Of a stretch of DNA of 44,237 bases, positions 31,501-37,298 are shown one piece after another; the stretch's first letter is position 1; each line of letters opens with the position of its first letter. Source of the DNA: a virus; the IMG/VR virus record IMGVR_UViG_3300009009_000579, positions 1 through 44,237 of that record. The stretch is one strand, 5' to 3'. The notes beneath the pieces were generated by a model. That model was given only the letters and a program-made list of their open reading frames with translations, ran no database searches and was not told the DNA's origin. The position numbers were made by a program, and so were the translations under genes.

Positions 31501-34500
31501 AATGGTTGACGCCAACGCCTTTAAAATCTCAACAATGGGTCCCATCATATACATCACAGCCCCCATGATTGCGATAGAAACCATTTGACTTTTTACCATT
31601 CCCAAAATACCACTGGTTGCTGTAACAACCGATTGTCCAAATCCTTTAACTACAGCTCCGACTTGTGCAACAGCCCCTGAAAACACCCCAGTTGTTTTCA
31701 CACTGTTTCCTATTGTGGAGTTGTATCTTTCTTGGACTTTGGAGTTTTCTTCTAATATTTTTCGCTCTTCTAACATAGACGCTAATTTAGCTTGTTGTGC
31801 CGCTATACTAGCCTTACCCTCATTGGTCTTTGGATCACTCACGTCTTTAGTAGCTGTTAAAACGCTGGTTTGCAATTTAATATCTAAAGATTTTTGCAAT
31901 AACTCCGCTTTGTAGTCTCTATAAAAATTAGCATTAAACTTTCCTGCTGTATCTCTAACAGAAGTCAGCGATTCTCCCGTAAGTGTTTTGAATGCATCCC
32001 TGATTATTTTAGGGTCTGTTAACAGTTTTATATCTCTACCGAATTCTTTGGACAACCCCTTCATTATTTTGTCTACATTCTTTGGGTTGTCTGCCATAAC
32101 TTTGTCATAAACGTTTTGTGGAATTTTATAAAATTCCTTAAGAGAATTAGCTATTTTATTAACATCTTTCTCCGGGTATTGCCATATAGGTTTCCCTTGT
32201 CTGTCAAGACCTACATGAGGATGGATAGACCCTATTAGAGACTGAATTTTAGTCATGTCACCCTTGTAATTCAAAAGGTCTTTTGTTAATGCTGCCAATT
32301 TACTATTATCAGGTCCTTTTAAAAATTCTCCTGCTTTAGCCTGCCCGCCAATAATATCCCTGTAACTGCCGGTCGAGGGCATAAGGATTGAACGTTGTGT
32401 CTCAAACGATTTATTAACCTTCTCAATATTAGCTGCACTGAATGAAGCTAATATTTTTTGACCCATTTCCCGTCGGTTATCTTCTAATGTCTTAGCTAAT
32501 AACGTATTTCCTGATTTATTAGCTGCGTTAATTTTGCTGGTAATATCTTTGTAATATGCCTCCATTCCCAAAGTTTTTATAGAAACTGAAGGGATGCTAG
32601 AACTGAGAGCAGTTTTTAGCCCTATTGCACCTTTGTGGGTTTTTAGCAACGCCTGTCCTAACATTGCCAACGCTGCTATTAAAATGGTGATTGAGAGCGT
32701 AAAATTGTTATCTACAAATGAAGCAATGCCCTCTATTACATTGAATATGCTATTAAAAAAGCTTATTAAGGGACCGATGTAAGTGCTCACCTTTGCTACA
32801 ATGGCTGCTAGGGAATCCAACAAAAACACAATGATATTTGAAACGTCAGACAACCGCTTATGGAAAATTTCTACCACCTCAGCAGGTAACAAATTAGTAT
32901 AAAAATCTTCAAAACTATCCGCTTTCTGATATAGGTCATTCATCCATAACGCTACGTATGTTAATACGGGAACGATTAAGGATTTTAAACCAAACCCAAA
33001 CTTCATCAACGCGGCAATGTACAACATTAATGACGTAAAGGCATTATTATCTATAAACTCCAGTTTACCTAAATCTTTTAAAACAAACAGCCCTACCAAA
33101 AGGGTTTTGTACATGTTTGCAAATGTTAACACCGGCTTTAAGAAACTAACAAAACGCCCCAATAACGTTATGGCAGGGGGTGTTACAGTTGTCATTTTGA
33201 TGAATATCCCAGCCACTATTAAGATGTATGCCCTGAAGTTCGTAAATCCTTCATAAAACCAAATCTGAAAATCTCTCAAGCCCGTGGTCAAACCACTAAT
33301 ACCTTGGTTTATTCTGTAGATAGCTCCCACGGTTTGACCTAATAACATAGCTGGAGCTGATAGTGCTTTTCCACTAAGGGTAAAGAGTGTTTTTAATAAC
33401 GCAGTTGTGGCAATCAATGAATTGCTTCCTGTCGATAACACAGTGTTTAACTCCCTAAACATGTTCATTATCACAGAGCCTAAAGCCTCAAGGGTATATA
33501 CATCTTCGCCCATTGAGCTCAAATAACTAATGTTGGTTACCAACCCTCCCACGAGCAAAGAAGCGCCCCGAACATAACCTCCAAAATGTAACATTGCCAC
33601 CCCGAGCAACGCCATTTTAGCAGGCAATCCTTCAAGAGCGTCACCATAATCCAATATACTAGATACAAAAAACATAGATATGCCGGTTGATGAAAAGGAT
33701 GAGCTTATAATAAACAACCGTGTTAATGACGCTGCCAGCTCGTCAGATACTTTAATTACAAATAAAGATAGTCCTTTAGTATCTAACGCTTCGATACTTT
33801 TAATTAAACTGACGGGACCCCCTAACGCATTTAGCACGTCTATTGCTAATTTTTGAAAATTAGTTGATACAGACTCGACATCTGCCTTGAGACCTTCCTT
33901 ATCTTCTTTTAACATTAGGGTTGTATACAGCCCCCCGCGCAACAATGCTCTGGTATTGCTAAACACTACTCCTAAAAATTTCAGTTGTAGTGTTAAACTT
34001 TTTAAATCCTCTTCCGGAAACCACTTATCCACTGTAATAGGAGGATCTTTTAAGTTTGTCGAATATACCCCATGTAAAGATTTAATACTTAAGTCTACAG
34101 TAGACAAAATAAACGCTGTCTGTTTCGTGGCTTTGGACAAATTGTTAAATAACAACGTGTATAACGTCAACTTTTTTAAACTTTCCACAGGGACCGTCAC
34201 ATTAGGATCGTAAGTTATAGCCCCTTGAACAGTATGTAGCTTTTTAAACTCAGAAAACAAAACGTTAATACCATCTGTGACCAATTTAGTATATGATAAC
34301 ACTAGGTCTACCACAAACTTGTAAAACATCTCAATTTCAACAAATAGCGACAAAACGGTAGTTAAATTAAGCAGTTGTATAACTGTCGCAATCATCGCCC
34401 CGTAAGATAATATAGTATGAAGAGGTAGTGCGATTTTCGATAATGCTGTGAAACTACCTTGAATTTTAGTAATAACCGCAACAATATGTTGCCCCGACAA

Positions 34501-36777
34501 TTTAATTTTAAAAATCATCATGGTCAAATTATCATAAAACTGTTGATTTGCCTCCCTATTATGGTTTAACGCTTGATTATAAGAATTAGTTTGAGTTATA
34601 ACAGCTGCTATAATTGAAGGAAGCCGCTCTGCAAATACAGTCCCTAACTTAACATCAAATACCATCAACATTGAAGCAAATAATGAAGTTGCCCCTAACT
34701 TTGCTAAATTAAAAGCTTTTATTACGGGCATAAACCCGGCTAACCATGTAGATATAATAGCAACATCAAATGTTGATTTAAATTCCCCAAATTCAATTCC
34801 CAACAGTAAGAAATCAGTTATTAATGAGGATAATATAACACGTAGCAATATGAAATTTGTAAATATTTCATTCAGTGCCACTACTTCTTGTTTTGAATTA
34901 CGCATAAAAACGATAGGGGTTGCGTTAATCTTTTTGGCATTCTCTAAGATGTTGCCTTGAGCTAGTATCACTTTCAAAAAAGGACCTACATAATTGTCTT
35001 CACTAAGATAGTTATTAAGTCTCATTAAGGTAAAAAACATTTTGATCTTTGACAAAACAACCATCATCAAAGCTGCTAACTTTGACATTTGCACACCCAT
35101 CAACACTAAGAGTGAAACAGATGTTTTTTGGGAATGTATGATTTGGAGCCAGATTGTAACAATCGCAACTTTTTCATAAAATAGAAACATCGTTGACGAC
35201 AAATCTAAGACACTCAAATGTAACAAATTTAATTGATGAAACAAATAAACTATGTTGTTATACATAGCATTGTTTAATACCAAAATTTTTGCAGTTGCAC
35301 CCGGTATTGTGTAATAGAATAACACCAATTTACCGATAGTTGTTAAAGTGTTACCTACCCCAATTCCCAACTTTCTAAAATAGGTTTCAATACCGTCAGT
35401 TCGTCTGTAAAGTAAGTCCACCTTTTGCAATGCTGTAACATACGCTTGTAAATGGGTATTCATAGTTGAGGCATTAATAACCCAATTATCGATTAACGTC
35501 ATAGTCAGAAATCTGTTAATTCCAGTTTTGAAAATCTCTAAAGAATTATTCAATGACTCCAAACTTGATTTAACCCTATTTAAAGTTCTAGCCATCAAAA
35601 ACGTAGCATATATTGTATAGGTTCCTATGTTTTTCAACAACGTAACTATCATCAACCCTACTTGTCTAGCATCATTAGTAACCCCTCTCAAAATGATGGA
35701 AATAATCCCATATTGGTGTTTAATAGGGTTTATAAATCCTGCAAAAAAAATCTTTGCGTCATTTTGAAGTCTGAGCATTGTTTTTTCACTAGCCGACAGA
35801 TTAACCCCGATGGGATTTTCTTCAAAATAATTTTCAATTACATCATTCAAGGCTTTGAGAGTATTCACATCAATCGGCATAACTCTTGGTAATAATCTGA
35901 TTCCATAATCTTTAATATTAGTTTTGAATTGTTGGTATTCATCCCGCTTTGTACTTTTAGATTCCCGACTCCGTATATAGTCTACCTTATCCTCTAATTC
36001 ATCCCAGTCAATAGGGTTAAAAAAACTTTTCTTAGTTGTCGATCGGTACTCTTCAATTAATTCCTTCAACCCTCCTTGGTAGTCATTAACAGATTTACCC
36101 GCCTTAAGCATATGATCCGTGAGACCCTCTACTTCATTATTGATTTTCTTTAAATCCGCGGATTGTTCTCTCAAATTAGTTAAATACGCCGTGATTAAGT
36201 CAGCATCAAAACCCAACGTATATGCCTTCATGAAATGTTCTTTGTTACGAACGTTTTCATCTTTTAAAATTAACATCAATAGTCTAAATTCTTTGATGTG
36301 CTCAGATGCAACGTTTATACTCCTCACTATGGAGTCATCTAAGTATGATGAGTTTTTTACGGTTTCTCTAATAGAATACCCAAAAGTCTTACTAAATGTA
36401 CTCAACTCTTTAATATATTCCCCTATATCCCCAACACTATCCTCAACTCTTAAATCGGTTGTTAACTCTTTGATGATGTCCGCATACGACATGCCTGTTT
36501 TGGACTTAATCTGGTCTACTAAATCTACAATAACACTACGTTCTTTTTGGTATATTTTCGCAAGTTTGTCAATTTCTTTGTGTATATCAAAAAATCCCAA
36601 AGCCTCTACCGAGGGTGACATCAATTGGGTTAAAGATTTTTTAGCATTTTTCAACGCTGTTAAATCAAAATCAAATTTTATTTTAAACTCATTATCAAAG
36701 ATAGACGACAAAGACTTGCCGATTTTATCAAGCCCTCGCTCCTCAAAATTAAGCCTTACACTTTCGGTTATTAACAT
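13543..36777 (-). CDS. Giant tail tape measure protein, 7744 aa, with SLT and NlpC/P60 domains
   Basis: ATG 36777 has AGGAGG 8 nt upstream; one open frame runs 23.2 kb to TAG at 13543. The N-terminus is helical. Residues about 370-2230 hold at least 25 hydrophobic segments in two blocks, split by a soluble stretch (about 1380-1700). Then come long charged helical regions with degenerate repeats. An SLT transglycosylase domain lies at about 4465-4600 (KASLESSF with the catalytic Glu near 4484, YYGVYQM, MHNQGPGGF). An NlpC/P60 peptidase-like domain lies at about 4700-4830 (KIDCSGWVSLL with Cys near 4715, DIDHIVMVIKD with His near 4810). An Ala/Glu-rich helix is near 5720-5775. The end (VGTSYVAENQVAEIHKGEII) has the GTxYV...A.IHKGE motif common at tape measure C-termini. 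It sets tail length and probably opens the cell wall. It is the last gene of the late operon. Confidence 0.9.
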   Translation of the reverse strand: MLITESVRLNFEERGLDKIGKSLSSIFDNEFKIKFDFDLTALKNAKKSLTQLMSPSVEALGFFDIHKEIDKLAKIYQKERSVIVDLVDQIKSKTGMSYADIIKELTTDLRVEDSVGDIGEYIKELSTFSKTFGYSIRETVKNSSYLDDSIVRSINVASEHIKEFRLLMLILKDENVRNKEHFMKAYTLGFDADLITAYLTNLREQSADLKKINNEVEGLTDHMLKAGKSVNDYQGGLKELIEEYRSTTKKSFFNPIDWDELEDKVDYIRSRESKSTKRDEYQQFKTNIKDYGIRLLPRVMPIDVNTLKALNDVIENYFEENPIGVNLSASEKTMLRLQNDAKIFFAGFINPIKHQYGIISIILRGVTNDARQVGLMIVTLLKNIGTYTIYATFLMARTLNRVKSSLESLNNSLEIFKTGINRFLTMTLIDNWVINASTMNTHLQAYVTALQKVDLLYRRTDGIETYFRKLGIGVGNTLTTIGKLVLFYYTIPGATAKILVLNNAMYNNIVYLFHQLNLLHLSVLDLSSTMFLFYEKVAIVTIWLQIIHSQKTSVSLLVLMGVQMSKLAALMMVVLSKIKMFFTLMRLNNYLSEDNYVGPFLKVILAQGNILENAKKINATPIVFMRNSKQEVVALNEIFTNFILLRVILSSLITDFLLLGIEFGEFKSTFDVAIISTWLAGFMPVIKAFNLAKLGATSLFASMLMVFDVKLGTVFAERLPSIIAAVITQTNSYNQALNHNREANQQFYDNLTMMIFKIKLSGQHIVAVITKIQGSFTALSKIALPLHTILSYGAMIATVIQLLNLTTVLSLFVEIEMFYKFVVDLVLSYTKLVTDGINVLFSEFKKLHTVQGAITYDPNVTVPVESLKKLTLYTLLFNNLSKATKQTAFILSTVDLSIKSLHGVYSTNLKDPPITVDKWFPEEDLKSLTLQLKFLGVVFSNTRALLRGGLYTTLMLKEDKEGLKADVESVSTNFQKLAIDVLNALGGPVSLIKSIEALDTKGLSLFVIKVSDELAASLTRLFIISSSFSSTGISMFFVSSILDYGDALEGLPAKMALLGVAMLHFGGYVRGASLLVGGLVTNISYLSSMGEDVYTLEALGSVIMNMFRELNTVLSTGSNSLIATTALLKTLFTLSGKALSAPAMLLGQTVGAIYRINQGISGLTTGLRDFQIWFYEGFTNFRAYILIVAGIFIKMTTVTPPAITLLGRFVSFLKPVLTFANMYKTLLVGLFVLKDLGKLEFIDNNAFTSLMLYIAALMKFGFGLKSLIVPVLTYVALWMNDLYQKADSFEDFYTNLLPAEVVEIFHKRLSDVSNIIVFLLDSLAAIVAKVSTYIGPLISFFNSIFNVIEGIASFVDNNFTLSITILIAALAMLGQALLKTHKGAIGLKTALSSSIPSVSIKTLGMEAYYKDITSKINAANKSGNTLLAKTLEDNRREMGQKILASFSAANIEKVNKSFETQRSILMPSTGSYRDIIGGQAKAGEFLKGPDNSKLAALTKDLLNYKGDMTKIQSLIGSIHPHVGLDRQGKPIWQYPEKDVNKIANSLKEFYKIPQNVYDKVMADNPKNVDKIMKGLSKEFGRDIKLLTDPKIIRDAFKTLTGESLTSVRDTAGKFNANFYRDYKAELLQKSLDIKLQTSVLTATKDVSDPKTNEGKASIAAQQAKLASMLEERKILEENSKVQERYNSTIGNSVKTTGVFSGAVAQVGAVVKGFGQSVVTATSGILGMVKSQMVSIAIMGAVMYMMGPIVEILKALASTIMNAVIPSMTLALIVLSAFISPVLAVVNVIILLNNSWSQSLTYIGFLTAALALLKIGMLSTMLPLLALVSAIGLLVTAVLSFEKSLPIAVLMLFFATISFQTYSLIRQGKSLAQVFLIIRNAIHLNFLKSIVLITQHSKSLMGVISQLTAVLKVLGLIMSMTFSTVGLKFTPLISALTYIVQIMGSVKSSFVSLGALNPFAKWTLGIAAVMTGWLSLESTMNKAHASELGFVSAAPGNSVVDMGLRNYQQFKDKKNSAQIIEEVNKYVSYNLQETVTVDLENLDVTMLERVGQLFDTISNKIKSLNIGFLDIVSVITVVGMAFFKVSNPLGIIAALFSVMSPLIVNFAKQVDNLSLVIMGLSLLTIAQSGYLSVMFGKYKMIFLIVGAITGIFLKDTPNVLMLLAALTAAVILLHKTMVGFQKGNKLFTMLTTLPTLVLAVASAFYSFIKVIEDMSFDQLTESLGKYGEALKNLILEYSGYNAVMSYFEEPIPQTVTLIADDTILKKEMLKKRYEILVEPQLVKTVDVSVEPPVKSRNQFEDIYQLNNKMKASKQEEVQGIKRVEYTEQYTKLTDQLTKLEDFIKAGYLNTKASIDTTRQIRSLKDERDLVTKQAKGVGLDLNPKIAYEVNNNLIKGFVKSLDISNDEFYTLMFEKFKSADHLLNTQLKRMKSPMSGEGLDLKQEDVNKNLSMLRTKAVLQFKDFFLEEISKSNDDAKEFINLATEFKKEKAVESNLKAEVNNYISKLDPNLVSKILGKESEFKQVRDSMTQTQNQLNTRYAKTGASVGVAIDFDIDIDKLKTEEPKRYQALLGVLKQEAIKVGNLSMTSLLDEYDRISAATLGKLETVIQKDHAKLDLNNLSTSVRITDNFLRKTKLLDITNATSELQKHNTKVNTKDSGNFFTRLFSKDEGYVAGKLANEGMKVKYAIQPDIDIKAFNEALKDGDFSADTLLGDTKKKVEDILKSINSDVSLAIKKAGSQLTASEVNQIETDVTLTYMIKTGLRFDDKVYKDLNDAADAITKQENLINFEIDAILKKTASMGRKTQSQTAKLTELQSRKTVEEVVGFLGIEDGMKKLESATEFSLGVMGDIQSKIASSFSSAKDLIKIDPTASLKIAKMGVDNVAKMTMMLDDEILNLKEVIEYKGVQYSIEEQMELKQLETKRALLASQQVIGSTLIKDSEKELEKLAEVVKSNPITKFLNNWVGKRETGGVHAEMLGKIKSVKEFFKLEITSLSENLVLRPTFKVDPSSLTNIKDVYKVYEKTQQIGIEHIQSKVMEGLTEQEKFLAEKMKDMVVRTEKEGEELRNSLIKAFSLGSMMTLKNKTKNMSRERVESDNDKLNIANQLTNKDIFSDEERESLKYDLSSAMMIESAADAYKTYISNESNINDLIFKRLKFSREEVDLIKQKIESQGKLKELYELTNKFKHSEYDYIGDESVKASFLYKDTIGDSGLSTDEAAGLENTIIQNKLTTLRNAIKSEVFDKMSELDKLKLMLTNFGKDANEIQEIVSSYQADLREAYQTKLKNFDIFEGVGNELTGLVKSGVVDVESYERTKELEHSNVLYKTMTSSLTGLIKFEANSLNLSKEKTEELIQTAKLREDELSFLKSVVDLENKQSTTTSLGRTVSQEYLKPLLNSPKLSVDDNARNVIYQEMLNEETDKLTAVQLGREGALLELVAGRLNLSKEEIRAIQTKKEETEQLIMLSEAENSYAKELKFNLAEVGSSLTKILTLKGGSVGMIAELNDVGFDKAELEARLSTKAGELNYQLDLVKATKEEREAILQNYKARTKDVDLLKQKAAFQEELVKPIDTVGTNLNQGFKAGLISQGELGALAVSREEEKGAGILRDMALNRELLTASQQQALDVAEKKTKILEKEKTRLEEINELSSKRIELTEYLNNQTISLAKNETNFIDQFISERGNLKNSLEDMKQNLSGKSRDGEKTSSQLFGPNVDLSKLNEAQKQSAEILTRQYNTLTQITAQYEKRKSLLTELKDTEKFESKKWDDQLRWQSEEYKKMKDHLKATNKRMTKEEDIFELSDRVFSYKIEVDGDVDKITQTIDLIRELKNVGKNDEDIGNVFEQLKSRMGRLNTEIFKPEAPRVYGDEVKNVVKGLKDLKAGVNEVDTLNIFKTVKDITDDRPERKSATVKDVRNKMKEYTDEFEKLDENKKKHAPSISEDLNKLNELTKSWAEFNTELDNSLGSRIESFRSWIDSVTEAVSSFFSTLLDTGNFDDAVKVIHDFTKKQFNAFLLEGLMKQLKPVIYDVSGGQEITNEIETNRVNFQNYLTTLNEKSTEFINAQLLTLKGVSDQGSEKILTSFTKEREQIASAGNAALKAGNKGLEDSFINPLKDQQAAMLETLKNQTAHMKSVLENNISKLGNIETGQVKMDIDFNKIFDTKEFTSLLKPKDIETLKVNTGVVNQIIQKVAGDNKTLVEEANKFLSENGTMKTMTDNLPKASKELQDVLKSNLLDPIEKTKTELTNVAKGSDALTKEVNDIMSAYPDLTSISKALETSSEGAKKVIEERLKNVAIFEGNPLNTKTLEKVKFNITEIEKRFKEFGNGQEDVIAEATKLLQANPDVTSIKNAFGAATGGVKDLIDKAIMEPLKNTEKYLAPLEEMKPADIVDPLDEMIKTLEEIERNKPKTFDIQNAVINVANSSSSYSGSSSESSDSEFTPQGGPVAGITGKVVYKSGIDPEVIKAIEKVSLAYGINPIEFARKASLESSFNKKARSGGGKGSYYGVYQMGKPAWEEVGMRDFAGGRYDPYKSAEAAMKYYFKNQKTVGTKTMSEARNLGIKEGQMAWGMHNQGPGGFKNIVNLLMGRTGKVPKEYLIKNIPAAYLKQNKLGYGSDLRALSDAWLKSWGGKWEKLPVPIEFKKYEAGLKESVGAIQTAAPVVVTNTKTALLDNLSGEVDKAMSAKVGYFINAGKNAISNYSKPESMEKLLEVKKIDCSGWVSLLAQKSFETINSQAGKTVFGPEDFKAVKDSAHGIIQNIADATGNVKISDVGQHASLTNTLKEGDIIGIDNGDRAYSRGRARAGSNIDKDIDHIVMVIKDAVTNKLMVTESSSSKKGVIKTDLEDWMKAQEKNKLFVVNPMVKAVNDPTIDAFKNVDLTPFKEQMKGIGEAGEQQASLMNDQLKLIEDQKKKSDEVLYKVGQDQGKALESVLEAHSEANANFLESTLTHSELSKQAQDAEIAASLQRGEDVKRAWQNFALGALSSITQSGASNTQKFGGIAVAGLSTAAATMLPPGIKEIAGPAIQILGNALLGKLGAKYEKEASWTEKTISDEGVTARTVNRMSKKGLGGTKTKEEYEELSGAQMRELNKSFEALKKSIEEFGSSLIGGYSEANEKLKGHTFTISSMYDRGSEQDAWNNKMEELSKATALSYYFNNLTVAGENMTNGMVDTYNVIAQQLNDGTLGIKNRMSVWDGALSKMPRGEALVQKFSSALGGLTEVNVDSVIAAMKTAGYSDIGQETAEIIVKQLETSRAIITESLTSGEYDIMDAGLKKIIDKTITDSLTLIDDEMMTAEDMQEKLKGLVDLGKFYQKIGLTMGDINPDDIDTGQNLTDFLELVGKSGDVNYTRSNKVVADIFEDAGEELPKSIGDVSRFFETITDGRENLINAGTELKQYFESMNMLKEINQSTNFNRDFETGDLDNFGTEKLNKFIDVFKTTDNIKPFQDLSDLFSSLGQSLPLTKAGFIDVFNSLDETGQNSLINAADHVEQFYANLSELGVKDNLTSSSILTQYENLAEAFTGQDFSIDSLSDWNQLSLEFKELSSLTPGLTNALSEYGTTSQKLTANMQSSLSNLDWGAMLTNWEESGPEAITQQMNQAIFNAGVEQISTIIQDNFISPLMSSNIDMMMGGQVAGTALTTGGLAAANSLASIVDQVKGVISITQQVLNDPEVQKQMLEFATTVSSIKDDLRPVATSVGIDARTRKQLDEAQAASNQSDMAEADTQRAEEAREAAEDARQQQAEADQQAREDAATRAKEEADRLKSDHEAFINAFKEITNAGVNQQRKFWEQLRPTIDLSAGLTPLVNTWSSNFKKLQEAARKEEGNNTTIQGRDLSPLQKEAEVIKARRVRLESQNASINETIEKARATGGMTQVTKTPYGTEHIEQIKEFSISDYNSQFAMIDENNKKIKELNLHQSVVLAGFGEFWNEFSVAMPEAVDMSTFEDWLKANKNVVAKVDEIEQVDVSVSLEEFNTQLGDFIKQMKEIDASLEKARVDIGDSKTGVLKGSQWTESKSLTELESFLANDALNLTNLMYEGIIPYEDVSSFISDASNKIMGVNQEWLAYNKSKVMDVSPLITFMRDKTLDNYAVLGTFKDSLQEVDKLLSDSVTEEVPYKELFEFTTNKTIDNFEAFMLASKNNMELLTNNPLADIFAEVKEPVVLPVDLLNKWSNAKTYETFSELLKVYNNDVASLTEVLKNTDLSKVSIQPKKEEIDPLKNLTSSQFLNLDALATLKDFYNSDIERFNAAVDDKNAWIKDTQKVIDDSKLGTPKFSLTLGLPQLQSMLTDWSLVEWEQFKIDSNYSGELSELVGVVKETYTQLNSVFENRDVKKLESDMETYYYQIKDNLSFDNITDYIESSSFVDKGKLSDLLGGKLLEDFKEPIELSLLKIQDELRKTEPPVIDDALKELGLNWEATADNLNILLAKGLDPTTVINVVKDYNSELEDLQNKLDNLKKPKPIEVSNLLFDFDYTSLERLNTITLEQIKYVSDTYGISLENITTELENAKSSLEEVASTQIASFQDLIDLRKSMKDHGKISLDETWDMRGGFTVLKDALSLSELGLIDLANSLEKTPVEVYDFIQDKAKVALERQKQFDDFLTTSIEKLKGDKPPEVETYFRNEGITSVDKMRNRLESLKGTDVIEKFGNANLDDLSSATDTYLTWLLDTTKSLDEAVKEFKGDDAFNTYTLLDKDALLAKATEFRNNLPTQSEIDKLTEAFSFNVEFENWKKDMLSTGDDNLVIQSVRDFGDLSIERIHHLAETLNLTIEEVQTEISRTKDRFNEIKSAVTDSFAGFINDEVKFDTTDPKLIGIGFKNTFLSWINGALPSNEEFQEWQQILEVKKGHVEWLKSLKTSEELIDPSKLKDIKFLEYSDIVNLSEKYNVSLDTVKSSIESTKSWFEEMNGLVTDALIKPQTPDITMYKSYTSKNNFDLNGIINSMSKDGLDSTQIKLGVEELLKPWVELAEENTTLISTIESYTAPKKIDLSERVGEIERLTQEINDLRSSITNVTKEEVKPSYLENPIRFLENIKLDLEKLKAKIDELTSSYENTRGVIEGHLKTLNNTPDSNPFKAIEDKAQSLMDAYTDLVNKNKEVMDSINNAINELDPVLSPVDNLKKIRDDNLADFQKGLEKEKETLQNASDSKIAILEQEMENIRSILDSFAGKTKDLTRQIMELRNQQPSKDTAYQALKSSIQNISDSNIIEENYSEYYNILQKEHEEKLAMIDEELSAKQQALDDYKQMLEDIAAKAKETIHNMTMSEDAALSFGEREAYIKSEIQTARANKDYSKEIDFIQEYNGLMREGYASGDKYIEAFHSNIARLRELENVQASADNVTKLSGDVTLAEAKKMEANEAYAAQLISLRELINGTAHMGVKMDEVKLEVQTEKDALVAALAALDESLKVEEARLNEILKTELITLRDQTRENQERQESVLKLETDRELNLLLGESKKVYDLELLKLQAQIDNTNILLLNQGYFESLITTAKETTQSINLLPDNFGRVVENAILRETPADLSQLTQLREMTTLLKVIADKSPIINVNATIPTEAVTKVASIQQTSIAAVTKVASIQQTSTAVAPKVTPVQPAVMSSQVQIPKSIQTDVAALKNELDRAQRYGKTLFGGSVEAREKNNVYIAELEKRLKAMGSYEVGTSYVAENQVAEIHKGEIIVDPKSSEVLRKYGIKVEPMKVNQPGDNLNLNKVENLLERQLDVQIKTLVATNKIGAPKASERLPPREVKSIRR
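14045..14128 (-). repeat. Tandem 42-bp repeat, two copies
   Basis: Units 14045-14086 and 14087-14128 are nearly identical and code for two copies of a 14-residue unit (AVTKVASIQQTS plus two residues) near the C-terminus of the tape measure protein, at about residues 7550-7577. The flanking sequence is rich in Thr, Val, Pro and Gln and looks like a linker. Confidence 0.85.
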
Positions 36778-36795
36778 AAAATTAGCCTCCTTCTT

Positions 36796-36816
36796 AATCC
36801 AAGAAAAGAAAAAAAA
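36796..36816 (-). promoter_or_regulatory. Recurrent TTTTCTTGGATT element upstream of the tape measure gene
   Basis: On the minus strand the gap before the tape measure gene reads T8, then CTTTTCTTGGATT, then AAGAAGGAGG, the ribosome binding site. There is no complementary left arm, so it is not a hairpin here. The same CTTTTCTTGGATTAA is found in the gap upstream of the endolysin gene. Confidence 0.4.
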
Positions 36817-36818
36817 TA

Positions 36819-37298
36819 TTATACATAGTTTTTAGCATCAACCGACAATTCTAGTTTGTTGATGTTGTCTCCTGTCACTGTCAATTTACGAGACTTTATG
36901 ACACCGTAGAGATAAGGGGATACAAATATTCGCTTTCCTACATTCAATTCAGGGACGTTCATGATAACAACATCCACATCCAAAATAATCACGGTCATCT
37001 CATTTTTCCAGGCTAGAATTCGGTAATCATACATTGTCGATTCAGACCAGTCCTGGTGTAAATTGAAATCAGGTTCGTAATATCCCACATAAGGCAACTC
37101 AAGCATGTATTCTACTGAAAACATCGGACCCGTGCTCTCTAAATCATAACCCCCTAATTGAGACTCATTAACATTCAAAAATTTAGCAGTCTTGCTCTTT
37201 TCCATAGGAAACATTGAAAATGGAAAAAAGAACAATGGGACCGTATAATTACCGGGTCTTGGTTTATCTGCTATCGCATAAATTTTACCGTTTATCAT
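36819..37298 (-). CDS. Tail-region protein, 159 aa, unknown
   Basis: ATG 37298 overlaps the stop of the 843-residue gene by 4 nt, and the gene ends 41 nt before the tape measure gene. The protein is soluble with no signal peptide; the C-terminal half is beta-rich (MTVIILDVDVVIMNVPEL, RKLTVTGDNINKLELSV). Position between a large virion protein and the tape measure suggests a tail component. No family is recognised. Confidence 0.6.
   Translation of the reverse strand: MINGKIYAIADKPRPGNYTVPLFFFPFSMFPMEKSKTAKFLNVNESQLGGYDLESTGPMFSVEYMLELPYVGYYEPDFNLHQDWSESTMYDYRILAWKNEMTVIILDVDVVIMNVPELNVGKRIFVSPYLYGVIKSRKLTVTGDNINKLELSVDAKNYV

Noticed and set aside
36119-36835. A 238-residue plus-strand frame and dozens of shorter plus-strand frames opposite the tape measure gene
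   Set aside because: They lie wholly or mainly antisense to a clearly coding frame, lack suitable ribosome binding sites and have low-complexity Ser/Leu/Phe-rich products typical of antisense shadows.
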